Positions 54,489 to 62,416 of a stretch of DNA of 64,000 nt are shown here, in pieces (positions within the stretch are counted from its first letter, which is position 1; every line of letters begins with the position of its first letter). The position numbers and the translations under genes were made by a program. The notes beneath the pieces were generated by a model. The model had not been told where the DNA came from. It searched no databases and worked only from the letters and a program-made list of their open reading frames with translations. The DNA comes from JAJEAD01 sp965221555 (GTDB taxonomy: Bacteria > Pseudomonadota > Gammaproteobacteria > HK1), in assembly GCA_965221555.1 (NCBI GenBank), contig OZ244895.1:1674001-1738000 (forward strand), given 5' to 3'.

Positions 54489-54926
54489 ATGAAGGTCCTG
54501 CGCAGCATGGTCCTGGATGCACCGGTCACGCAGGTCTGGGCCGCGGTCCGGGCCTTCGACGGCGTGGTTGACTGGAATCCCGGCGTCATCGCCGCGAGGA
54601 TGGAGTCGGGAGGCCCGACCGCGGTCGGCTCGATACGATGTCTCGACATTGCCGACGGCACGGTCTTCCGCGAGACGCTTCTTGCCCACTCGGACCTCAA
54701 GCATTTCTATGTCTACGACATCGTCGAGGGTCCCCTGCCCTGCCGCAACTACGTGTCGACCCATCGTTTCATCCCGATCACCGAAGGCGGCAGGACGCTC
54801 GGCATATGGCAGGCGACTTTCGACTGCGATCCCGGTGACGAGGCAAGGCTGGACGAGATCGTCGGCGAGCGCATCTACGTCGCGGGCATGAGCGGACTGA
54901 ACGACTATCTGAGGAGCATGCGATAG
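54489..54926 (+). CDS. SRPBCC-family (START/Bet v1-like) protein
   Basis: A 145-aa small-ligand-binding fold: MKVLRSMVLDAPVTQVWAAV is the classic first strand-helix, then DGVVDWNPGVIAARMESGG and FRETLLAHSDLKHFYVYDIV. The function in this family ranges from ligand binding to cyclase or dehydratase activity. The ATG at 54489 sits eight bases after AGAGGTGA, an excellent Shine-Dalgarno; a GTG at 54477 overlapping the previous stop (GTGA) is the alternative. The stop TAG is immediately followed by the next ATG. Confidence 0.8.
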   Translation: MKVLRSMVLDAPVTQVWAAVRAFDGVVDWNPGVIAARMESGGPTAVGSIRCLDIADGTVFRETLLAHSDLKHFYVYDIVEGPLPCRNYVSTHRFIPITEGGRTLGIWQATFDCDPGDEARLDEIVGERIYVAGMSGLNDYLRSMR

Positions 54927-55631
54927 ATGGCCGACACCCTGGCGCCGCGCGGCATGATCGGCGTGATGACCCCCGCCATGAACACTGTGGTCCAGCCGGA
55001 GCTTGAGATGCTGAGGCCGAAGGGCGTTACCAACCAGATGCAGCGCTTCCGGCTGGGCGGCGAGCGGATCTCGGAGGACCTGATCGAGGAAGCAGTCAAG
55101 CTCATGGACTGCCACCCCGCCGCGATCGCCGTCGGATTGACCACGGATGCGGTGCCGGGCGCGGTCGCCAAGCTCGCGCTGCGTTGCCGGGAGCTCGCCG
55201 ATGCCGTCGGAATTCCCGTCTGCAACGCGTCGGAAGCGAACCACGCCGCATTGACCGCACTCGGCGCGCGCAGGATCGCCGTGATCACGCCGTTCACCGC
55301 CGATGTCGACCGGAACGTCAAGGCCAACGTCGAGGAGGCGGGCTTCGAGGTGGTCGCCATCCGGGGTACCGAGGCTCCGTCACTGCCGGCCATCTGCGAG
55401 ACCCCGCTCGAAGACATCCGCAGGGTTGCCCACGATGTCGCGGGCAGTGATTGCGACGCCGTCCTGCAAGTCGGCACCGCCCTTCCCGTCGTCGCCCTGC
55501 TCGACGACCTGGAACGCGACTTCGGCAAGCCCGTGGTCGCCTGCAACGCCGCCGTCTATTGGCAGGCACTGCGCGCTGCGGGAATCACCGACCGAATTGC
55601 CGGATTCGGACGCTTGCTGGCTGAACACTAG
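54927..55631 (+). CDS. Asp/Glu racemase / maleate isomerase superfamily protein
   Basis: A 234-aa protein resembling maleate cis-trans isomerases and arylmalonate decarboxylases: GMIGVMTPAMNTVVQPELEM, the central ALGARRIAVITPFTADVDRN and the late DFGKPVVACNAAVYWQALRA. In the family the two catalytic cysteines lie in 'GCTS' and in a 'CTNLR'-like strand; here the corresponding stretches read AVGLTTDAVPG and QVGTALPVVALL, so both appear absent. Activity may therefore be altered. The gene starts one base after the SRPBCC stop, which suggests translational coupling. Confidence 0.7.
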   Translation: MADTLAPRGMIGVMTPAMNTVVQPELEMLRPKGVTNQMQRFRLGGERISEDLIEEAVKLMDCHPAAIAVGLTTDAVPGAVAKLALRCRELADAVGIPVCNASEANHAALTALGARRIAVITPFTADVDRNVKANVEEAGFEVVAIRGTEAPSLPAICETPLEDIRRVAHDVAGSDCDAVLQVGTALPVVALLDDLERDFGKPVVACNAAVYWQALRAAGITDRIAGFGRLLAEH

Positions 55632-55815
55632 CGAGGCGGTGCCGCCAATCGACGAGACGGCGCCGGAGGCGCGAGTCCTCGGCCAAAGTCCGCCTCGGCC
55701 GAAGTCCGATCGCGTCGTGCCGCCGATCGGTCGCAGGCTTGCACCCCTCTCCCATGACCCGCAACGCAAGATGAACGCAAGCGTGAACCCTCGGGACAGT
55801 CGCGGCAACTAGCCG

Positions 55816-58245
55816 ATGCGCTCGCACGCGCGAGTCGTCGTCATCGGGGGCGGGGTGGTCGGCGCATCCTGTCTCTACCACCTCGTACGGGCTGGTGTGA
55901 GTGACTGCCTGCTCATCGAGAAGAACGAGCTGACCTCGGGCTCCACCTGGCATGCCGCGGGCAACATTCCCACTTTCGCCAACACCTGGCTCGGCATGCG
56001 GGCCGGCAACTACGCCTTCCGTCTCTACCGGAGGCTGGCCGAGGCGGTCAATCACCCCGTCACCTGGCGGCACACCGGCGCGTTCTGGCCGGCCCATACG
56101 CCTGACCGGATGGATTTCTTTCGCCACCTTGCGGGCGTCTCGAAGTCCGCCGGGCTCGATCTGTCCATGGTGACGCCCGGCGAGATGGAGGCGATGCATC
56201 CCCATTGGCGCGGCGGCGATACGGTTATCGGCGGAATCCACGATCCCTGCGAGGGCGACATCGACCCGAGCCAGTTGACCCACGCGCTGGCGGCCCGGGC
56301 CCGGGAGGGCGGGGCGGAAGTTGTGCGCTTCAACCGCGTTTCCGGCATGGAACGAACCCGGAGCGGGGAGTGGAGTGTCCGGTCCGACAAGGGGACGGTG
56401 GTGTGCGAAGCCGTCGTCAACGCCACCGGATTCCATGGCGCCGAGGTCGCGCGCCTTGCCGGTCAGCACATTCCGGTCGCGACGCTTCAGCACCAGTACC
56501 TCGTCACCGGTCCCGTCCCGGCGCTCGAAGAGGACGAGAGATCCTTTCCTCTCGTGCGCGATCCGGATCTGCGCTTCTATCTACGGCGTGAGCGGGCGAG
56601 CCTGCTCTTCGGCTCCTATGGGCATCCCGGCCGACCGGCCTTCACCGACGGCGTGCCGGACAACTTCGCCCATCAGCTCTTCCCCGACTCGGTGGACGAG
56701 ATTGCCGAGGTGCTGGAACGGGCGACGGCGCACGTCCCGCTCCTGGCCGAGGCCGGCGTGCAGCGCTTCGTCAACGGCCCCATCGCGTATGCGCCCGACG
56801 CCCTGCCGCTGTGCGGTCCGGCCGCCGGATTGCCGAACTTCTACCATGCCTGCGCGATTCAGGTCGGCATCACCCAATCCGCGGCCGTCGGCAAGGCCAT
56901 CGCGGAGTGGATAAGCGAAGGCGAGACCGAATGGGATCTCGCTGCCTGGGACCCGCGCCGCTTCGGCGACTGGGCAACCCGGGATCATGCGCGGGCGCGC
57001 GCGGTCGAACTCTACGGCCTGCAGTACGCGGTCCCGTACCCGCATCGCATCCTTGCCTCCGCCCGCCCTCTCCAGCGCACCCCGCTCCACGAGACGCTCG
57101 CGGCCCGGGGCGCCGTGTTCGGGACCATCGGAGGCTGGGAGCGGGCGTTCTGGTTCGACCGCGATCGGCGGCACGATCCTCAGCGGCTCAGCCTTCGCGA
57201 CGACGAGCCCTGGCGCGAGGCGGTGCGCGCGGAGTGCGAGGCGGTGCGCGACCGGGTAGGCGTCATGGATCACGGGGGCTTCAGCAAGTACGAAGTCCAT
57301 GGGACGGGCGCCACCACATTCCTCGAACGGGTGTTCTGCGGCACGATGCCCGAGGTCGGGCGCGTCAAGCTCTCCTACCTGCTGACGCCGAAGGGGATGA
57401 TCAGGAGCGAGGCCACGATCGCGCGACAGGCCGAGACCCGGTATCTGCTGTGCGGACCGACGCTGGCGATGCGCCGGGACTTCGACTGGATGGCCCGCTT
57501 CGTTCCGGAGGACGGCTCGGTCACGCTGGGCATGGGCAGTACCCAGGACGCGACCCTGATGGTGATGGGACCGCGGTCACGGGCGCTGCTGTCGAGGCTG
57601 ACAACCGCAAATCTGTCGGCCGCGCCCTGGATGTCGGTGGCGCAGATCGAGGTCGCGGGGCGCCGGGTCACCGGCCTTCGCGTCTCCTATGTGGGGGAGC
57701 TCGGCTGGGAGCTGCACCTGGCCTCTTCGGATCTCCACGCCGTGTACGATGCCCTCCAGAGTGCAGGAAGCGACCTCGGACTGGTCGATTTCGGCTCCCA
57801 TGCGCTGAACGCGATGCGGCTGGAGAAAGGCTGGCACGCATGGGGAGCCGACATCGGAACGGAGTACAGCCTCTTCGATGCCGGTCTCGACCGCTTTGTC
57901 CGATTCGACAAGCCCGACTTCGTGGGACGCGAGGCGGTCCTGCGCCAGCGGGAAGTGGAGTCCACCTGGCGTTTCACCGGCTTCGTCGTCGACGGCGGGG
58001 ATGCCGATGCGCTGCCGGGCGACCCGATCCTCCAGGATGGAGAATGCGTGGGTCATGTGACCTCGGGGGGCACGGGCTTCCGGCTCGGCAAGCGTCTCGC
58101 CCTTGGCTACCTGATGCGCGAGCACTGCGCACCGGGCCGTGAACTCGACATCGAGATCCTCGGCGAGCGGCGCCGCGCGGTGGTACGCGCGATGCCCTTC
58201 TACGATCCGGACAACGCGCGCCTGCGAGGTCTCGTCGCGGGATAG
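55816..58245 (+). CDS. Dimethylglycine/sarcosine dehydrogenase-like FAD oxidoreductase with GcvT domain
   Basis: An 809-aa two-domain enzyme. The N-terminal FAD-binding half begins ARVVVIGGGVVGASCLYHLV, with GSTWHAAGNIPTFANTW carrying a His in the position that covalently binds FAD in the family. The C-terminal half (from about residue 430) is a glycine-cleavage T-protein-like folate domain: GVMDHGGFSKYEVHGTGATT and YVGELGWELHLASSDLHAVY. Such enzymes oxidatively demethylate dimethylglycine or sarcosine and pass the one-carbon unit to tetrahydrofolate. With the MttB gene this fits betaine or methylamine catabolism. Confidence 0.9.
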   Translation: MRSHARVVVIGGGVVGASCLYHLVRAGVSDCLLIEKNELTSGSTWHAAGNIPTFANTWLGMRAGNYAFRLYRRLAEAVNHPVTWRHTGAFWPAHTPDRMDFFRHLAGVSKSAGLDLSMVTPGEMEAMHPHWRGGDTVIGGIHDPCEGDIDPSQLTHALAARAREGGAEVVRFNRVSGMERTRSGEWSVRSDKGTVVCEAVVNATGFHGAEVARLAGQHIPVATLQHQYLVTGPVPALEEDERSFPLVRDPDLRFYLRRERASLLFGSYGHPGRPAFTDGVPDNFAHQLFPDSVDEIAEVLERATAHVPLLAEAGVQRFVNGPIAYAPDALPLCGPAAGLPNFYHACAIQVGITQSAAVGKAIAEWISEGETEWDLAAWDPRRFGDWATRDHARARAVELYGLQYAVPYPHRILASARPLQRTPLHETLAARGAVFGTIGGWERAFWFDRDRRHDPQRLSLRDDEPWREAVRAECEAVRDRVGVMDHGGFSKYEVHGTGATTFLERVFCGTMPEVGRVKLSYLLTPKGMIRSEATIARQAETRYLLCGPTLAMRRDFDWMARFVPEDGSVTLGMGSTQDATLMVMGPRSRALLSRLTTANLSAAPWMSVAQIEVAGRRVTGLRVSYVGELGWELHLASSDLHAVYDALQSAGSDLGLVDFGSHALNAMRLEKGWHAWGADIGTEYSLFDAGLDRFVRFDKPDFVGREAVLRQREVESTWRFTGFVVDGGDADALPGDPILQDGECVGHVTSGGTGFRLGKRLALGYLMREHCAPGRELDIEILGERRRAVVRAMPFYDPDNARLRGLVAG

Positions 58246-58451
58246 TGTCCCCTGCGAGGTGGCGGGTGCCGGAATGGTCGGCACGATTGCCCTGCGATGA
58301 CCGGTTCGGCGCGTCGAGGCCGGCGTCAATTCTCAGGTCGCGGCTGGCTCGGCTCCGGCGATCTCGTGGGTCGGGTGTTGCGCAGGACGACAATTCACTC
58401 CCGGCAGTCTCGCTCGCGCCACCACTGCAAGCGCTTGCGGGCTTTACGCCT

Positions 58452-58554
58452 TCAAGGTGTTTTCGACTTGGTGTCGGCTACTCGGTGCGTGCTGCGGGCC
58501 ATCACGGCATCTTGGCGCCCGAAGCCTCCGAAAGCCGGTGAGTTTTTCGGGTCA
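58452..58554 (-). repeat. MITE-family element, left half, inverted
   Basis: Interior TTTCGACTTGGTGTCGGCTA, then CGGGCCATCACGGCATCTTG, GCGCCCGAAG and CGAAAGCCGGTG match the reverse complement of the reference interior and left arm. Its terminal part overlaps the last codons of the LLM gene. Confidence 0.75.
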
Positions 58555-59563
58555 GCTTCCTGAGCGCGGGCGCCAGCTCGTCGGATATGAGCCGCATGCT
58601 CGAGAGCGTATGCCGAAGCGGCATGCCCGCCCAGTGGGTGCGAAAGAGAAGGTGGTTGATTCCGAGCTCCTCGACGTAGGGGCGGAGCTGTTCGAAGCAG
58701 TCCTCGGGAGAGCCGAGGATGAAGCGGTCTTGCAACAGGTCTTCGAAATCCTGGTCGAAGGTCTCGTCATCGGGCATAGCGGCGTCCTGTCCCCAGGTCG
58801 AGTAGTCGCGATACTTCCCGAGGAGATAGGGACCCGCGGTCTCGATCGCGGTCTTTCGGTCCTTGGCGCAGACCACTTCCTTGATGCAGGGCAGCTCCCG
58901 GGGAAAGGACTTTCCCGCCGCATCGAGGGCCTCGCGGTAGATGGCGAGCTGGCGGCGGATGGTCGCGGTGGTCGAGTGCGGGTTGACCATCCAGGTGTCG
59001 CCGATGCGTGCGGCGCGCCGGATCGCCGGATCGTTGTTCGCGGCCACCCATACCGGAGGGGAGGGTCGCTGCACCGGGCGAATGTTCATGCGCACCCCGT
59101 TCAGCCGGCAGGTTTCCCCGTGGTGCGTCACCGAATCCTCGCTCCACAGACGTTGCACCAGCTCCAGGCACTCCACCATGCGCGCGACACGCCTGCCCTT
59201 CGGCACATTGAAGGCATCGAACTCCACCTCGCGGTAACCGAGGCCGATGCCGAAGACGAAGTTTCCCTTCGCGATGATGTCCAGTGACGCCACGGTCTCC
59301 GCGACGTACACCGGGTTGTGGAGGTTGAGCAGCAGAATGCCGAATCCGGTCGTCATCTCGCCCGCTTCCGGCATGAGCCGGGCGATGAAGGGCACGATCT
59401 GGAGTTGCTGGTTGTTGCCCTCGTTCAGGTAGTGATGGCCCGTGAACAGGGAGTCCCAGCCGCGGTCGCGGGCGTGGTGCACCATCGTTACCTGGTCGCC
59501 GAGCGCGCTCACCATGTCGGCGTCGCGATAGTGCTGGTTGTTGATGAAGAGTCCGATTTTCAT
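58502..59563 (-). CDS. LLM-class flavin-dependent oxidoreductase
   Basis: A 353-aa luciferase-like (bacterial LLM) TIM barrel. The start MKIGLFINNQHYRDADMVSA is typical; core motifs are FTGHHYLNEGNNQQLQIVPF, FGIGLGYREVEFDAFNVPKG and PVWVAANNDPAIRRAARIGD. Such enzymes use FMN or F420 in oxidative or reductive steps. The C-terminus is odd: from about residue 336 it reads RKTHRLSEASGAKMP, which is MITE sequence, so the native stop was apparently lost. The N-terminal frame continues to 59647, but the ATG at 59563 starts the domain. Confidence 0.88.
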   Translation of the reverse strand: MKIGLFINNQHYRDADMVSALGDQVTMVHHARDRGWDSLFTGHHYLNEGNNQQLQIVPFIARLMPEAGEMTTGFGILLLNLHNPVYVAETVASLDIIAKGNFVFGIGLGYREVEFDAFNVPKGRRVARMVECLELVQRLWSEDSVTHHGETCRLNGVRMNIRPVQRPSPPVWVAANNDPAIRRAARIGDTWMVNPHSTTATIRRQLAIYREALDAAGKSFPRELPCIKEVVCAKDRKTAIETAGPYLLGKYRDYSTWGQDAAMPDDETFDQDFEDLLQDRFILGSPEDCFEQLRPYVEELGINHLLFRTHWAGMPLRHTLSSMRLISDELAPALRKLTRKTHRLSEASGAKMP

Positions 59564-59587
59564 CGCGGTCTCCGCACGCACGGGACG

Positions 59588-59633
59588 CTTGCTGGCGTCC
59601 ACCAGTTGAGAAATCCGTGCAATCCGCGGGCTA
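59588..59633 (+). repeat. MITE-family right-arm fragment
   Basis: TTGCTGGCGTCCACCAGTTG, then AGAAATCCGTGCAATCCGCG and GGCTA match the right arm. It fills the gap between the LLM start and the amidase stop; the amidase TAG is formed by the CTA at its end. Confidence 0.75.
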
Positions 59634-61058
59634 ACGCCCCTCGGCAAAGGAGAGATCCGGGCTGCGTCGATGCCACTCGGTGGCCTTCTGGAATGCCTGT
59701 CCGATCCGCAGCAGAGTCGCCTCGTCGAAAGGCTTGGCGTAAATCATCAGACCGATGGGCAGACCTTGCGCGGTGAACCCGCAGGGGACGCTCAGGGCGC
59801 AGAGACCCAGCAGGTTGCCAAGCGCGGTATTGCGCAGGCAGGCGAGGTTCAACTCCGTATACGCGTCCTGGTCGCGCTCGGCATCCTCGAGGCGAGGCGG
59901 GGGTATGGGCACGGTAGGTGCGAGGAGCGCGTCCACATCGTGCATCGCGGCGGCGGTCTCCGCGCGCAGGCGGGCGCACTCACGCATTATTCCCAGGTAC
60001 TCGTGCGCCGGAACCTCGCGACCCTTCGCCAGCCGGTAGGCGACGATCGGGTCCAGATCGTCGAAGTGTTCATCGAGCAGTGTGCGGTTGACCGCGTAGG
60101 CTTCCGCCGCGGCCACCAGTCCGCGAGGGTTGAGTTCCCGGGCCGCCCGGGCCTGGCTGAAGTCGAAGTGAGCGACCCTCGCGCCGAGGCGGTCGAACAC
60201 GTCGCCGCAGGCTCGTACCGCGCCGGCCACTTCCGGGTCGGCGTCCTCGAAGAGCAGTCCCTCCGCGAAGGCGATGCGAAGGTTCGCCACGCCGTCGTCG
60301 AGCTGCGCGAGCACGTCGTGTATCGGGTGCGCCAGGGTGGTGGCGTCGCGCGGATCCGGGCCGTGCACCGCCTGGTAGACCAGCGCGGAATCCTCGACTC
60401 CACCGGTCAAGGGTCCGACCGAGTCCAGGGTCGGACTCAAGGGGTACACGCCGGCGCGGCTCACCCGGCCCACGGTGGTCTTGAGTCCGGTGGTCGAGCA
60501 GAAGCTGGCCGGGATGCGCACCGAGCCTCCGGTATCGCTGCCGAGCGCCATCGGCGCGAGCCCGGCCCCTACCGCCACGCCCGAGCCACTGCTCGAGCCG
60601 CCGGGGAGGTGGTGGGTGGCGTGCCAGGGATTGTGGGGGGTGCCGTGGTGGTGATTGACGCCGGCGCCCCCGTACGCGAACTGGACGGTATTCGTCTTGC
60701 CCAGGAGCACCATTCCGGCCCGGGCGAGCTGGCGCACCACGGTGGCGTCGGCGTCGGCGATGCGTTCCTCGAGCAGACGGCAGCCCGCGCTCGTCGGCAG
60801 GCCGGCCACGTCGAAGATGTCCTTGGCCGCATAGGGGATGCCATGCAGTGGTCCCAGGTCGAGCCCGGCGCGAAGCTGGTGGTCCGCGGCCCGCGCACTC
60901 GCCATCGCGCGCTCCGCGCAGACCAGGCGAAAGGCGTTGAGCGCCGGGTCGAGCGCCTCGATGCGGTCCAGGAAGTGCCGGGCGAGCTCTTCGGCCGATG
61001 TCTCGCCACTGCGCAGGCGGCGGCCCAGCTCGCGGATGGATACTCGCGGCTCTATCAT
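59631..61058 (-). CDS. Amidase signature family enzyme
   Basis: A 475-aa amidase. The Ser-cisSer-Lys triad is visible: Lys in GIPYAAKDIFDVAG, the cis-Ser in LPGGSSSGSGVAVGAGLAP, and the nucleophile in LGSDTGGSVRIPASF. The C-terminal segment VPCGFTAQGLPIGLMIYAK also fits. The family hydrolyses many amides (aliphatic, aryl, urea derivatives, peptides), so the substrate is open. The ATG at 61058 gives the normal N-terminus MIEPRVSIREL. The stop codon lies in a MITE end. It is next to an LLM oxidoreductase on the same strand, a pairing seen in breakdown of N-heterocycles. Confidence 0.92.
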   Translation of the reverse strand: MIEPRVSIRELGRRLRSGETSAEELARHFLDRIEALDPALNAFRLVCAERAMASARAADHQLRAGLDLGPLHGIPYAAKDIFDVAGLPTSAGCRLLEERIADADATVVRQLARAGMVLLGKTNTVQFAYGGAGVNHHHGTPHNPWHATHHLPGGSSSGSGVAVGAGLAPMALGSDTGGSVRIPASFCSTTGLKTTVGRVSRAGVYPLSPTLDSVGPLTGGVEDSALVYQAVHGPDPRDATTLAHPIHDVLAQLDDGVANLRIAFAEGLLFEDADPEVAGAVRACGDVFDRLGARVAHFDFSQARAARELNPRGLVAAAEAYAVNRTLLDEHFDDLDPIVAYRLAKGREVPAHEYLGIMRECARLRAETAAAMHDVDALLAPTVPIPPPRLEDAERDQDAYTELNLACLRNTALGNLLGLCALSVPCGFTAQGLPIGLMIYAKPFDEATLLRIGQAFQKATEWHRRSPDLSFAEGR

Positions 61059-61443
61059 GCCGAGCGCCGTGCCCGCCGCCGCGGCGGTACTCCCTCGTAA
61101 GTCGGATCGGCGTGCGCGAAAGCGGCCGCTCGCTGCCACGGGGAGGTCCCGGACCGGGTTGAACATCGAGGATTGCCGTGTTCCATGGCGAGCGATTCTA
61201 AGCGACCTCGCCGGCTTGTGGACCGCGGCGCGCAGGGCGGAGTCCCGCCGAGCCGGGAGCCGGGTCGCGAGGCCCGATGCTTCGCCGGGCTCTCATCCGA
61301 CTCGCGATTCACCGATCCGTGCGCGCCACCGGCGCTTCCTCTGTTTGCGGCTCGCCGTTGCGCGTATATCCATGTCCGTGCTTCCCGCTATTACGGCATC
61401 TTGGCGCCCGAAGCGGTCGAAGATCGGTGAAGTTGCGGGCTGA
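61059..61443. other. Intergenic region with a MITE fragment
   Basis: A 385-bp gap between the PhyH (copy 2) stop and the amidase start on the minus strand. A MITE left-arm fragment sits at 61375-61443. The remaining sequence shows open frames without motifs. The amidase promoter should be in the part next to 61059. Confidence 0.55.
61375..61443 (-). repeat. MITE-family left-arm fragment, inverted
   Basis: TCCGTGCTTCCCGCTATTAC, then GGCATCTTGGCGCCCGAAGC and AGATCGGTGAAGTTGCGGGC match the reverse complement of the reference left arm. It ends one base before the stop codon of the PhyH gene. The first 17 bases are shared with the copy at 43719. Confidence 0.8.
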
Positions 61444-62322
61444 TCACTCGGGGCGGAAGGAGGGCGCTTCCAGGTATCGCTCGATCGCCGGCGTGCGCTT
61501 CCCGCGCGCGTCCCAGGTTACGGGAAAGTAGTTCTCATCCATGACATCGGTACCCAGCTGACGGTAGCGGCCGTAGATTGCGCCGGTTCCATGACCGAGC
61601 CGGTCCAGCACGTACCGGGATTGCGATGAGCACATGTGGACGACCAGGGCGCGTCTCGGATCGCGGCTCCGGTTGAATCCCGAGCCGTGCCAGGTCCAAC
61701 CGTGGTGAAAGGAGCCTCCGCCCTTGGGGACCACGATGGGTACGATTTCGGGTTCCTCGCCGACTTCCCGGGCCGCTCGCTCCATTTCCTCGCGGTAGTG
61801 TTCCGGGCCGTGAAACTCGCTCGCCATGGGGGAGCGCTTCCAGCGGTGTGAGCCGCGGACCACTTCCATCGTGCCGCCGTGGGCGGTGGTGTCGTCGAGG
61901 GCGATCCAGCAGCTCAGGAGCTCGGTGGGGGTAAACCAGTCGAGATAGCTGTTGTCCTGGTGAAAGCCGAGCGGCCTCGTGCCCGCGGGCTTCCACAGGA
62001 CGTTGTCCACCATGACGCGGGCTCCGGACCATCCCGCAAGCGTCGCGCAGGCTCTTCCGATGTCTTCTCGGAGCACGACCCGCGCGACCGTGCGATCGGC
62101 CTTCCAGCCGTTGCAGATCTGGCGAGTAAGTTCGGGCGGGCTCTTCCCTTCCTGCCAGTTCACTTCGTCCGGCCGGATCCCGGTCTCGAAGACTCCGCGA
62201 AAGAGCGCCTCGTAGCGCTCCGCGACGCGGTCCGCGACATCCGGGTCGATGAGGCGGTCCACGATGAGGAAGCCGTCCTCGTGGAAGTTCCGGATCTGAG
62301 CCTGGGTCAGGGTCAGCGCCAT
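61444..62322 (-). CDS. Phytanoyl-CoA dioxygenase (PhyH) family protein (copy 2)
   Basis: A 292-aa Fe(II)/2-oxoglutarate dioxygenase-like protein. Iron ligands: H and D in PLGFHQDNSYLDWFTPTELL, distal His in GGGSFHHGWTWHGSGFNRS, and the 2OG-binding Arg in DPRRALVVHMC. The N-terminus NFHEDGFLIVDRLIDPDVAD is typical. It differs widely from copy 1 at 496-1389, so the two probably have different substrates. Downstream on its strand lies an amidase after a MITE fragment. Confidence 0.9.
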   Translation of the reverse strand: MALTLTQAQIRNFHEDGFLIVDRLIDPDVADRVAERYEALFRGVFETGIRPDEVNWQEGKSPPELTRQICNGWKADRTVARVVLREDIGRACATLAGWSGARVMVDNVLWKPAGTRPLGFHQDNSYLDWFTPTELLSCWIALDDTTAHGGTMEVVRGSHRWKRSPMASEFHGPEHYREEMERAAREVGEEPEIVPIVVPKGGGSFHHGWTWHGSGFNRSRDPRRALVVHMCSSQSRYVLDRLGHGTGAIYGRYRQLGTDVMDENYFPVTWDARGKRTPAIERYLEAPSFRPE

Positions 62323-62416
62323 GGGGGTTTCGAGAAAGCGACCTGGCGTCCATCCCCACCGAAGTGGAGTGCATGACGTGCGGGGCGTGTCCGGTTCGCG
62401 GCGCGCGCGCCCGGGA

